Below are positions 8,311-15,963 of a stretch of 32,750 nucleotides of DNA, one piece after another. Each line of letters starts with the position of its first letter. The stretch's first letter is position 1. Location: contig CANHWG010000028.1 in NCBI GenBank assembly GCA_947464335.1, forward strand, positions 1 through 32,750. Reading direction: 5' to 3'. A program made the position numbers and the translations under genes. The DNA comes from Flavobacteriaceae bacterium (GTDB lineage: Bacteria > Bacteroidota > Bacteroidia > Flavobacteriales > Flavobacteriaceae). The notes beneath the pieces were generated by a model. It was not told the DNA's origin. It was given only the letters and a program-made list of their open reading frames with translations, and did no database searches.

Positions 8311-9197
8311 AAAAATTAAAATTAGGTGTCATAGGAATGAGTGAAGGCAATGGTCATCCGTATTCATGGAGTGCTATTTTTAATGGATATGAGAAGAACA
8401 TTATGCAAGAATGTCCTTTTCCTTCAATCCCTGATTATCTTTCCAATGAAAGTTACCCTCAAAATTTTTTATGTCATTTAGCAGAGGTTACTCATATTTG
8501 GGCTCAAAGTCCCGAAATATCAAATCACATTGCAAAAGCTTCTAAGATTAAAAATGTTGTAGCTCATTATTCAGAAATGATTGGAGCAGTAGATGCAATT
8601 TTGTTGGCCAGAGATGATGCCGAAAATCACTATGAAATGACTTTGCCTTTTTTGAAAGCAGGAATACCTATATTTATTGATAAACCTTTTGCTTTGAGTT
8701 TAAATGAAGCCAATCAAATGATTAATGCTCAACAATACAATTATCAAATATTTACATGTTCCTCTTTGCGTTATGCTAAAGAATTATTTTTATCAGAAAC
8801 GGATAAAGAAACTATTGGCAGTATCTATCATGTTGATGCTACGGTTATGAAATATTGGGAAACCTATGCTATTCATCTTTTAGAACCGATAATTGTCAAT
8901 TTGCCCAATCGAGGAGTTTTGAAAAGAGTAGATAAAATTGAAGATTCCAAAATGCATCATGTTGCTATATTATGGGAAGAAGTTTCAGCTGCAATTAAAG
9001 TTACAGGAAACCGAATAGTTCCATTAGAATTTACTTATTATGGTTCTAAAGGAACTATAAAAAAAGTATTTATAGATTCTTTTGCCTGCTTTAAGGCTTC
9101 ATTATTTGAATTTATACAGCAAATTAAAAACCAAGAGAACAGTATATTACGAAAGGATACGCTTGAATTGGTTGAAATAATAGAAAAGGGAAGATAA
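8307..9197 (+). CDS. Gfo/Idh/MocA family oxidoreductase (first of two)
   Basis: A 296-residue protein with an N-terminal Rossmann domain and the family marker IDKPFALSLNEA (DKP variant of EKP). The opening is unusual: LGVIGMSEGNGHPYSWSAIF replaces the ordinary GxGxxG dinucleotide loop with a histidine- and tyrosine-containing segment. NAD use may therefore differ from classical members. Translation starts at the ATG at 8307, which overlaps the upstream stop in ATGA; a TTG at 8295 is possible in frame but less likely. It abuts a second, more ordinary family member, suggesting paired or sequential steps. Family is clear; reaction unknown. The neighbourhood (pseC, AKR, SpsF) points to nonulosonate or nucleotide-sugar chemistry. 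Confidence 0.82.
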   Translation: MKKLKLGVIGMSEGNGHPYSWSAIFNGYEKNIMQECPFPSIPDYLSNESYPQNFLCHLAEVTHIWAQSPEISNHIAKASKIKNVVAHYSEMIGAVDAILLARDDAENHYEMTLPFLKAGIPIFIDKPFALSLNEANQMINAQQYNYQIFTCSSLRYAKELFLSETDKETIGSIYHVDATVMKYWETYAIHLLEPIIVNLPNRGVLKRVDKIEDSKMHHVAILWEEVSAAIKVTGNRIVPLEFTYYGSKGTIKKVFIDSFACFKASLFEFIQQIKNQENSILRKDTLELVEIIEKGR

Positions 9198-10118
9198 ATG
9201 AAACTGTTAATAGTAGGATTAGGTTCCATCGGGCAAAATCATCTCTCTATTTTAAATAAAATAGATGGCATTGAGCTTGCAGCTTTAAGAACCTCAAAAG
9301 GGCTGTTGACCAATTCAACTCCAATAACCGCTTTTTATACTTTAGAAGAAGCTTTAGCTTTTCAACCCGATGGTGTTATCATCTCAAATCCAACGGCTTT
9401 GCATGTGGAAACGGCTTTGCCTTTTTTAAAAGTGGGTTGTAAAGTTTTGATTGAAAAACCTATAGATGATCATTTTGAAAAGGCTGAGAAATTGGAACCC
9501 TATAAGGATCTGATTAGAGTTGCCTATTGTATGCGATTTCATCCAACAATGCAATATTTGAAGACTAAATTTAAGGAAGAACAACCATTCAAGGTAGGCT
9601 TTAAGCGTTCATTTTACTTGCCTAAATGGCATCCTTATGCTGATTATACTAAAGAATATACAGCTCAGAAGAAATTAGGAGGTGGTGTTATTCGTACTTT
9701 AAGTCACGAGTTAGATTTAGCCATTCATTGGTTTGGAGAACCTACTGATGTTATTGGCGTAACCGACCAAGTTTCATTTCTTTCAATAGATACTGATGAT
9801 TATGCTTTTTTTAGCTTAAAAACACAACAAAAAACGAGGGTTAATTTTGAGCTTGATTTTTTTTCACCCGTAAATATAAACATTGGGGAAGCCTATACTT
9901 CTAAAGGATTATATAGTTGGACTTTGAATGAAGTTCGTTTTATGCCTTATGATGAATCTGATTACCAAACATTAGTATGTTTTGACAATTCGATTCAAGA
10001 TATGTATGACCAACAGTTGAAAGATTTTTGCGGTTTTGTTTTAGGTAGTTTAAGTATTAATTCGTCATATCAGCAAGCTGTTTCTTTACTAAAAATTATA
10101 AATAAATTAGAAAAATGA
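9198..10118 (+). CDS. Gfo/Idh/MocA family oxidoreductase (second of two)
   Basis: The 306-residue protein has a canonical Rossmann start (LLIVGLGSIGQNHL, residues 3-16), the family marker IEKPIDDHF (EKP) and a C-terminal alpha/beta domain with GGGVIRTLSHELDLAIHWFGEP, where the histidine-containing helix is the usual catalytic region. The ATG follows the upstream TAA with no intervening base, and the stop overlaps the cytidylyltransferase start in ATGA. Such proteins oxidise or reduce a sugar hydroxyl with NAD(P). Its pairing with the SpsF-like gene suggests a role in making the sugar that is later activated with CMP, but the substrate is not shown by the sequence. Confidence 0.85.
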   Translation: MKLLIVGLGSIGQNHLSILNKIDGIELAALRTSKGLLTNSTPITAFYTLEEALAFQPDGVIISNPTALHVETALPFLKVGCKVLIEKPIDDHFEKAEKLEPYKDLIRVAYCMRFHPTMQYLKTKFKEEQPFKVGFKRSFYLPKWHPYADYTKEYTAQKKLGGGVIRTLSHELDLAIHWFGEPTDVIGVTDQVSFLSIDTDDYAFFSLKTQQKTRVNFELDFFSPVNINIGEAYTSKGLYSWTLNEVRFMPYDESDYQTLVCFDNSIQDMYDQQLKDFCGFVLGSLSINSSYQQAVSLLKIINKLEK

Positions 10119-10885
10119 GAGTAGGATTTTTAATTACTGCAAGGTTAAAATCTAGCAGATTACCCAAAAAATTATTGTTGCCCTTTGGAGATGAAAATTA
10201 TATAGTTCAATTAATTAAGCGATTAAAAGCATCGCCTTTTTTGGATGAAATAATAATTTGTACTTCAGTGGATGATCAAGATACTGAATTGGAAATCATT
10301 GCTAAAGAACAAGGAATTCAGTGTTATCGTGGCGACAGGGAAGATGTAATTTCAAGACTAAATGAAGCCAGAATTAAATACAATTTAGATTACGTCATAA
10401 ACATGACAGCAGATTGTCCCTTGTTACCCGTAGAACATATTCCTAATTTAATTAATCAATTTAAAGAAACTAGGGCAGACTTAATTCATCTTTTTGATAT
10501 GCCTATAGGCTTATATTTATCGGGCTTGAACCCGGAAGCCATGCAAAAAATTGTAGATTTAAAAAATGATGGTCTGACTGAATATTGGTTAAATTACTTT
10601 TTGAAGACTACACAGTTTAATGTGCAGCATTTATCTGAGAAATATATTGGTAAGATTGAAAAGAAAAATTACCGCATTGCTTTAGATTACCCTGAAGATC
10701 ATGATTTCTTTATTGCATTACACAAAGCGTATGGTGATAATTTGTTTTCCGCAAAAGCAAAAGATATTGTTGCCTTTTTAGATGCACATCCTGAAATTGT
10801 TCAAATTAACCTGCACTGTACTGAACTTGGTAAGCAAAGAACAGAAGAAGATCCGGCAGCAAAAGTTTCTTTAAAAAATGAATAA
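10115..10885 (+). CDS. SpsF/PseF-like CMP-sugar cytidylyltransferase
   Basis: This 256-residue nucleotidyltransferase has the N-terminal motif TARLKSSRLPKK (8-19), the CTP-binding signature of the acylneuraminate cytidylyltransferase/SpsF superfamily. Other marks are a metal-binding TADCPLL and an IALDYPEDHDF segment typical of SpsF. In Bacillus-type sps clusters SpsF stands with PseC, PseG and PseI homologues. No other cytidylyltransferase is present, so this is the best candidate for CMP activation of pseudaminate or a related nonulosonate. The last ~35 residues (after FLDAHPEI) are polar and poorly conserved by eye. The next gene starts 8 bases before its stop, and the codon-usage shift described in the findings begins about here. 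Which nonulosonate it activates is uncertain, since two NeuB-family synthases lie downstream. Confidence 0.85.
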   Translation: MRVGFLITARLKSSRLPKKLLLPFGDENYIVQLIKRLKASPFLDEIIICTSVDDQDTELEIIAKEQGIQCYRGDREDVISRLNEARIKYNLDYVINMTADCPLLPVEHIPNLINQFKETRADLIHLFDMPIGLYLSGLNPEAMQKIVDLKNDGLTEYWLNYFLKTTQFNVQHLSEKYIGKIEKKNYRIALDYPEDHDFFIALHKAYGDNLFSAKAKDIVAFLDAHPEIVQINLHCTELGKQRTEEDPAAKVSLKNE

Positions 10886-11870
10886 AAGTTATTTCTATAC
10901 CGAGAGTGCCTTTATACACCAGGGCGATGTGGAGTATTTACTTCAATTAGTAAAAGCTTCCAGCAATGCAGGTGCCAATGGCATCAAGTTCCAGGTAATT
11001 GGTGAGTATGATGGGTTTTTGTCAAAAGTAAATCCGCATTACGAACCATTTAAAAAAGCAATGATTATAAAAGCAGATTGGGAAAAAGTATTTACGCTTT
11101 GTAAAGAACTTAATCTTGATGTGATATACATGCCCTGTGATAAAATGGCGGCTCATTTTGCAAATACCGAATGGAGGCACTTTATAAAGTATATTGACAT
11201 TCATCCGGTGAATTTTATATATCAACCTATTTTAGAAATTATAAAACAAGGCGGTATTGACATTATTCTCGGCATGGGAGGTAGAACTAAAGAAGAAGTA
11301 GATAAAAAAATTAATTTCTTTGGGACACAGATAAAAGTACTGATGTATGGCCACCAGGCATTTCCCACACATTTACATCAAAGTGCTATTGGCAAAATAA
11401 TTTTATTAAAACAAGAATATCCAGCCATTGATATTGGCTATGCTGACCACTCTCCGTGGCAAAGTGATTGGGGGAGGCAATTGCAATCCATTGCTTACAT
11501 GCTAGGGGCAAGATTTTTTGAAAAGCATGTTGCGTTGGTGGCTGGCGAAGAGCGCTTTGATTACATTACTTCATCTTCACCAGAATCTATTGCTGAAATG
11601 GTGAAAGACATTGCAGCAATGGATAAAAATGAAGTGGAGTTTGCAGACATTACAAAACTAAATGCAAGTGAAATAAAATATACATCACGCCAGTTAAAAG
11701 CGGTAGCCACAAGAGATATGCATGCCGAGGAGCTGATTACTGCAAATGATGTGGAATATAAAATGATTGAAATTGAAGTAGGCCTTCCTTACTTAAATGA
11801 TCCAACAGGGAAAAAATTATTGGTAGGGTTAAATAAAGACTATCCATTTCTTGAAAATGAAATTGAATAA
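10878..11870 (+). CDS. Divergent NeuB/PseI-family synthase paralogue with C-terminal SAF-like domain
   Basis: The 330-residue protein has the NeuB layout: a TIM barrel (~1-255) followed by an antifreeze/SAF-like domain (~265-330, SRQLKAVATRDMHAEELITANDVEYK). Recognisable barrel motifs are GANGIKFQV, GHQAFPT, IGYADHS (GYSDHT in true synthases) and FFEKHVAL. The N-terminal signature AEIGxNHxG, which carries PEP/metal ligands, is changed to TESAFIHQGD: the Glu (E9) and GD remain, but the Gly and Asn are replaced. This suggests an altered substrate or reaction. It lies beside the SpsF-like gene, separately from the canonical PseI at 13743, so it may make a second alpha-keto acid sugar or be inactive. 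Family assignment is firm; function is not. Confidence 0.82.
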   Translation: MNKSYFYTESAFIHQGDVEYLLQLVKASSNAGANGIKFQVIGEYDGFLSKVNPHYEPFKKAMIIKADWEKVFTLCKELNLDVIYMPCDKMAAHFANTEWRHFIKYIDIHPVNFIYQPILEIIKQGGIDIILGMGGRTKEEVDKKINFFGTQIKVLMYGHQAFPTHLHQSAIGKIILLKQEYPAIDIGYADHSPWQSDWGRQLQSIAYMLGARFFEKHVALVAGEERFDYITSSSPESIAEMVKDIAAMDKNEVEFADITKLNASEIKYTSRQLKAVATRDMHAEELITANDVEYKMIEIEVGLPYLNDPTGKKLLVGLNKDYPFLENEIE

Positions 11871-12326
11871 ATGGATTTAGCAAAACAGGCAAACAGTTTT
11901 TCAACTACTATCACACAGGAACAGATTGATGTGATTAATGACTTTTTTATTGAGCCAATAAAATGGGATGAAGTAAAGCATGGTGAAAAAAAAATGCTGG
12001 ACCAAAATATATCAGTTGTTTTTTTAGCAGCCAAAGGAGCTGAGGAATGGAAAAATTTATTGGAAGCACATCAAAAATTTTACGACCTGCATTGCACAAT
12101 AGAAGGAATCGATGTTATAGTATCAACACCAATGGCTGATTGTAAAAATGTGAAGACGGAATACAATGAAGAGGCTGATTATATCTTGTTTAATGAAGAG
12201 CCGACCCAAAGTATGAATGTGCCAGCAGGTAGTTTTTGTTTGATAACACCTGCCGATGCTCACATGGCATTGTATGGCGATTGTGGTTTTGTAAGAAAAG
12301 TTGTTTTTAAAATACCTTTGCAGTAA
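11871..12326 (+). CDS. YhcH/YjgK/YiaL family protein (DUF386), possible sugar anomerase
   Basis: The 151-residue cupin-like protein matches the YhcH family: EVKHGEKKMLDQNISVV, an AHQKFYDLHCTIEG motif (family HxxYxDIxxxxxG), EYNEEADYILF and the C-terminal PADAHMALYG (family P.D.H.P). In E. coli, YhcH (NanQ) is encoded with sialic acid genes and has been reported to act as a sialic acid anomerase. Here the ATG immediately follows the stop of the divergent NeuB gene, so a role in equilibrating anomers of a nonulosonate or its hexose precursor is a reasonable inference. The metal ligands expected in the cupin appear present (two His and acidic residues). Function by context only. Confidence 0.8.
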   Translation: MDLAKQANSFSTTITQEQIDVINDFFIEPIKWDEVKHGEKKMLDQNISVVFLAAKGAEEWKNLLEAHQKFYDLHCTIEGIDVIVSTPMADCKNVKTEYNEEADYILFNEEPTQSMNVPAGSFCLITPADAHMALYGDCGFVRKVVFKIPLQ

Positions 12327-12333
12327 ACAAATC

Positions 12334-13746
12334 ATGATGGGTAAGCTATATATAAGAGCAGATGGAAGTATGGATATTGGTATGGGGCATTTGATTCGTT
12401 GTATTGCGTTGGCACAGATAGTGTCGAATGATTTTACAGTTCATTTTGTTTGCAAAGAAATCCCTCCACAAACAAAAGCTGAATTAATAGCAAACGAATT
12501 TGAATTGACACTTATAGATGAAGAAGATAATTTTTTTGCTTTGTTGAACAAAAAAGATATTGCTGTACTGGATGGCTATCACTATGATTTTGCTTACCAG
12601 CAAAAAATAAAAGCAACAGGTGCATCGGTTGCTTGTATTGATGATATACATGATAAACCTTTTGCAGCAGATCTTATCATCAATCATGCGCCGGGTATTT
12701 CGGAAAATTATTATGTGGCACAGCCATACACAAAATTTTTATTGGGCACAGAATATGCTTTGCTGCGGACCTCTTTTTTAAATCAAGCAAAAAAGAAAAT
12801 GCAGTCGTTTAAAAATGAATCGGTATTGATTTGTTTTGGCGGCGCTGACGGAAAAAATTTAACTGCCACCGCACTAGAAGCAGTGTTAGCTTTTGATAAG
12901 TTTAAAAAGATAAATGTTATCACCGGTCCTGCGTATCATTTTTTAGAAAGCCTGCAACACTTTATGCAATCAAATAGAGCTATTGTTCATTATCATGCAG
13001 TGAGTGAGCAACAAATGCTTGAGTTAATGATTGCATCAGATGTTGTCATAGTACCTGCAAGCGGTATTTTGTATGAAGCATTATGTACAGGTAGTATAAT
13101 AATTTCAGGAACATATGTAAATAATCAGCAGTTTATTTACAAAGCATTAAAAAAAGCAGGAGCTTTTATAAGTGCAGGTAATTTTTCAAAAGAAGAAATT
13201 ATTGATGCACTGAATAAACTTGATACAACAACATTAAATAATACTTCAATCATCGACGGTTTATCACCTAAAAGAATCCTATCAGCATTGTATGATGTTA
13301 AACTTACAGTACGCAATGCCACGGGAAATGACTCTCGGTTGTTATTTAACTGGGCAAATGATGTTGATGTACGCAATAACGCCATCAATAAAAAAGCAAT
13401 AGAATGGAATGGTCATGTTAAATGGTTAGCTGCAAAGTTGGAAAGCGAACAAACAAAAATTTTTATTCTTGAATACAACAACGAACCTGTAGGCCAGGTA
13501 CGTTATGATTATAACGGAACTGACTGTCTGATTGATTATTCCATTGATATGAAATATAGGGGAAAAGGTTTTGGCAAACTTGCAATAGAAAAAACAATAC
13601 ATCATTTTACAGGAACTGAAATAACAGCGATGGTGCTTGAAAACAATACCGCGTCATCTGCCACTTTTGAAAAACTTAATTTCAAACTGGCAGGCAATAA
13701 AGAAATTGACGGACAAAACTTTCTTATTTATAAAATACTACTATGA
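12334..13746 (+). CDS. pseG: PseG (UDP-sugar hydrolase) fused to a PseH-like GNAT acetyltransferase
   Basis: This 470-residue protein joins two pathway steps. Residues ~1-320 are PseG: IRADGSMDIGMGHLIRCIALA with catalytic-site histidine H19, LDGYHYDFAYQ, CIDDIHDKPFAADLIINHAPG, ICFGGADGKNL and a C-terminal GIL(YEAL) nucleotide site. PseG removes UDP from UDP-2,4-diacetamido-2,4,6-trideoxy-beta-L-altropyranose. Residues ~325-470 form a GNAT domain with the acetyl-CoA motif RGKGFGKLAIEK and a LENNTASSATFEKLNFK end, fitting the PseH step that N-acetylates the 4-amino group before hydrolysis. Single-protein PseG-PseH fusions are known in other bacteria. The start is the ATG at 12334 (or 12337); an upstream TTG at 12301 would overlap the YhcH gene. 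The stop overlaps pseI by four bases. Confidence 0.92.
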   Translation: MMGKLYIRADGSMDIGMGHLIRCIALAQIVSNDFTVHFVCKEIPPQTKAELIANEFELTLIDEEDNFFALLNKKDIAVLDGYHYDFAYQQKIKATGASVACIDDIHDKPFAADLIINHAPGISENYYVAQPYTKFLLGTEYALLRTSFLNQAKKKMQSFKNESVLICFGGADGKNLTATALEAVLAFDKFKKINVITGPAYHFLESLQHFMQSNRAIVHYHAVSEQQMLELMIASDVVIVPASGILYEALCTGSIIISGTYVNNQQFIYKALKKAGAFISAGNFSKEEIIDALNKLDTTTLNNTSIIDGLSPKRILSALYDVKLTVRNATGNDSRLLFNWANDVDVRNNAINKKAIEWNGHVKWLAAKLESEQTKIFILEYNNEPVGQVRYDYNGTDCLIDYSIDMKYRGKGFGKLAIEKTIHHFTGTEITAMVLENNTASSATFEKLNFKLAGNKEIDGQNFLIYKILL

Positions 13747-14774
13747 AGAAAATTAAAACAGGTTTTTATGCTATTGGCAATGATGAGCCATGTTATATTA
13801 TTGCAGAGATAGGAAGCAATCATAATGGCAATCTTGATACAGCTTTTGAAATGATTGAAAGGGCTGCTGCTGCGGGGGTAAATGCTGTAAAGTTTCAAAC
13901 CTTTAAAGCAAAAAATCACTACTCAAAAAAAACAAATAAAATAAGCATTTATAAAGAAGATATTTTCTCATTGATAGAAAAATTAGAGATAGACAGGAGC
14001 TGGCATGTTAAGCTAGCTGAAGTGTGTAAGAAAAACAAAGTTGATTTTTTAGATTCTCCATGCGACAGCGAAGCCATTGCAATAGCATTGAGTGTCGATA
14101 TGCCACTGATGAAAGTAGCTTCATTTGATATGGTGGATGTAAGATTGATTGATGAAATAAGTAAAACCGGTAAAGGCGTTATGTTTTCTGCCGGCATGGC
14201 CAATATGAGTGAAATTGAAACTGCAGTAAACATTTGCCGTCAAAATAAAAATGAACAGATAGTGGTGTTGCAATGCACCTCTATTTATCCGGCACCGGTA
14301 AATCTTTCTAATTTGAGGGCGATGGATACAATGGCAAAAGCATTTAATGTTATTGTCGGCTATTCTGACCATACACTTGGCGATCACATCGCTTGTGCAT
14401 CAGTAGCGATGGGTGCCAAAGTAATTGAAAAGCATTATACATTAGACAGGAATGACAAAGGTCCAGATCACATATTTGCCATTGAGCCAAATGAATTAAA
14501 GGACATGGTAAATAAAATAAGAGATATAGAAGTAAGCCTTGGAGACGGAATGAAAAACGGCCCACGTGAAGAGGAGCAGGAATTTTATAAAAACGCAAGA
14601 AGAAGTTTGATTGCAGCAAGGGATATTGTAGCAGGTGAAATAATTAAAGATGAAGATATTCTAATTAAACGGCCAAACTATGGTATACATCCATCACTAA
14701 TAAACCAGGTTATAGGAAGAAAAGCACTTGGTAATATTGGACAGGACGATCCGATAACATGGGACAAGATTTAA
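13743..14774 (+). CDS. pseI: Pseudaminic acid synthase PseI (NeuB family)
   Basis: A 343-residue condensing enzyme that joins the trideoxy-altrose released by PseG to phosphoenolpyruvate, giving pseudaminic acid. Canonical motifs are present: IIAEIGSNHNGN (19-30), AVKFQTF, LDSPCDSEA, KVASFDMVD (substrate site), LQCTSIYPAP, VGYSDHTLGDHIACA, EKHYTLDR-(6)-HIFAIEP and a C-terminal SAF domain with RRSLIAARDI and IKRPNYGIHPS. The TLDR...DH segment and the upstream PseG fusion argue for PseI rather than sialic or legionaminic synthase. The start overlaps the upstream gene in ATGA. Activity as pseudaminate synthase is strongly supported; a close isomer cannot be excluded. Confidence 0.92.
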   Translation: MKKIKTGFYAIGNDEPCYIIAEIGSNHNGNLDTAFEMIERAAAAGVNAVKFQTFKAKNHYSKKTNKISIYKEDIFSLIEKLEIDRSWHVKLAEVCKKNKVDFLDSPCDSEAIAIALSVDMPLMKVASFDMVDVRLIDEISKTGKGVMFSAGMANMSEIETAVNICRQNKNEQIVVLQCTSIYPAPVNLSNLRAMDTMAKAFNVIVGYSDHTLGDHIACASVAMGAKVIEKHYTLDRNDKGPDHIFAIEPNELKDMVNKIRDIEVSLGDGMKNGPREEEQEFYKNARRSLIAARDIVAGEIIKDEDILIKRPNYGIHPSLINQVIGRKALGNIGQDDPITWDKI

Positions 14775-14813
14775 CTTACTACCTTGCATCACTTAAATAA
14801 AAAAAATCGTAAA

Positions 14814-15899
14814 ATGAAATTGAAGTACTTTAAAGAGTTAGATGGCATAAGAGCAATTGCGGCACTTATGGTAATGTTTTTTCATTTTTTTAATGCAGAG
14901 AACAATGTGGCATTAATTGGGGTAATAAAATCTATAGTCAGTTATGGACAAACAGGAGTGGCTCTTTTTTTTGTTTTATCCGGTTTTTTAATAACCCGTT
15001 TACTTCTAAATACAAAAGAGTCCCCGGCTTATTTTTCCAGTTTTTATGTAAGGAGAATACTGAGAATATTTCCTCTGTACTATTTTTTTTTAATTCTTTT
15101 TTATTTTATATTACCTTTACTAGAAGGTAAAACTATAGCGCCCTTTAGCAGCCAGGTTTATTTTTGGACTTATCTGCAGAACATAGCCTTGACGTTTAAG
15201 TGGGATTTTTATGGACCCAATCATTTTTGGTCGCTGGCAGTGGAAGAGCATTTTTATCTTTTTTGGCCGATTTTAATTTTCTTTCTTAACAAGAAAAGTA
15301 TTAAAAAAGTTATTATAGTTATTATTATTGCGGCTGTTATCTGTAGGGTCTTTTTACTAAAAAATAATTTAAGCATTAACTTTTTTACTTTCACAAGGAT
15401 GGATGACCTGGCTATTGGTGCTTTATTAGCAGTATTAGAATTTGAAGGAAAGCTAAAAAGTATTAAGCCAATTAGATTTTTGTTCCTACTTATAATACTT
15501 ATTGTCGTTGCGGTTCTTTTAAACTTTACTCAAACAAATGGAAGCTACATTAACGAAACATTTAAGTACACTATAATGGCTTTCTGTTATTTCAGTATTA
15601 TCGGATATGTATTATCCAGTAAAGAGGAGAGTTGGGTTCATAGAATTCTAAAAAATTCAGTGCTTTCTTACACGGGTAAAATAAGTTATGGGTTATATGT
15701 ATATCATCCTTTATGTATATTGTTATTACAGCATTATTTCAGGATTGATTCAATATTTATTTCATTTTTCTTAAGTTTTGGTTTAGCATATTTAATAGCC
15801 ACAATAAGTTTTTATTTAATGGAGTCAAAATTCCTGTCTCTTAAAAAGTATTTTGAATATAATAAGCCAAAGACAGTAGCTGCGGACAAAAACATATAA
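14814..15899 (+). CDS. Acyltransferase 3 family membrane protein (OafA/YrhL-like)
   Basis: A 361-residue integral membrane protein with about ten hydrophobic segments. The family opening FKELDGIRAIAALMVMFFHFF carries the conserved arginine and histidine, and NHFWSLAVEEHFYLFWPIL is the second signature (usual form HxWSLxVExQFY). Members transfer O-acetyl or related acyl groups to surface sugars from the periplasmic side. The ATG at 14814 gives the standard N-terminus; a TTG at 14784 would add ten polar residues. It lies 39 bases after pseI, the first visible break in the coupled pse genes, and probably O-acylates the polysaccharide or the nonulosonate. The acceptor is inferred. Confidence 0.88.
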   Translation: MKLKYFKELDGIRAIAALMVMFFHFFNAENNVALIGVIKSIVSYGQTGVALFFVLSGFLITRLLLNTKESPAYFSSFYVRRILRIFPLYYFFLILFYFILPLLEGKTIAPFSSQVYFWTYLQNIALTFKWDFYGPNHFWSLAVEEHFYLFWPILIFFLNKKSIKKVIIVIIIAAVICRVFLLKNNLSINFFTFTRMDDLAIGALLAVLEFEGKLKSIKPIRFLFLLIILIVVAVLLNFTQTNGSYINETFKYTIMAFCYFSIIGYVLSSKEESWVHRILKNSVLSYTGKISYGLYVYHPLCILLLQHYFRIDSIFISFFLSFGLAYLIATISFYLMESKFLSLKKYFEYNKPKTVAADKNI

Positions 15900-15963
15900 A
15901 CCAAATAGATTATTCTCTACCAGCTATTTCATTAAACAAACTGCTGGTTTAACAAAAAAATAA

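Noticed and set aside
12301..12333. TTG start at 12301 for the PseG fusion
   Set aside because: It overlaps the end of the YhcH-family gene, and ATG codons at 12334 and 12337 give the standard PseG N-terminus.
13949..14619. Several minus-strand frames of 88-94 codons opposite pseI
   Set aside because: They are mirror frames of a strongly conserved gene, have no motifs and conflict with the uniform + strand organisation.
15919..15948. ACCAGC/GCTGGT inverted repeat between the acyltransferase and ATP-grasp genes as a terminator
   Set aside because: Only 6 bp with an 18-base loop and followed by an A run, not a T run.
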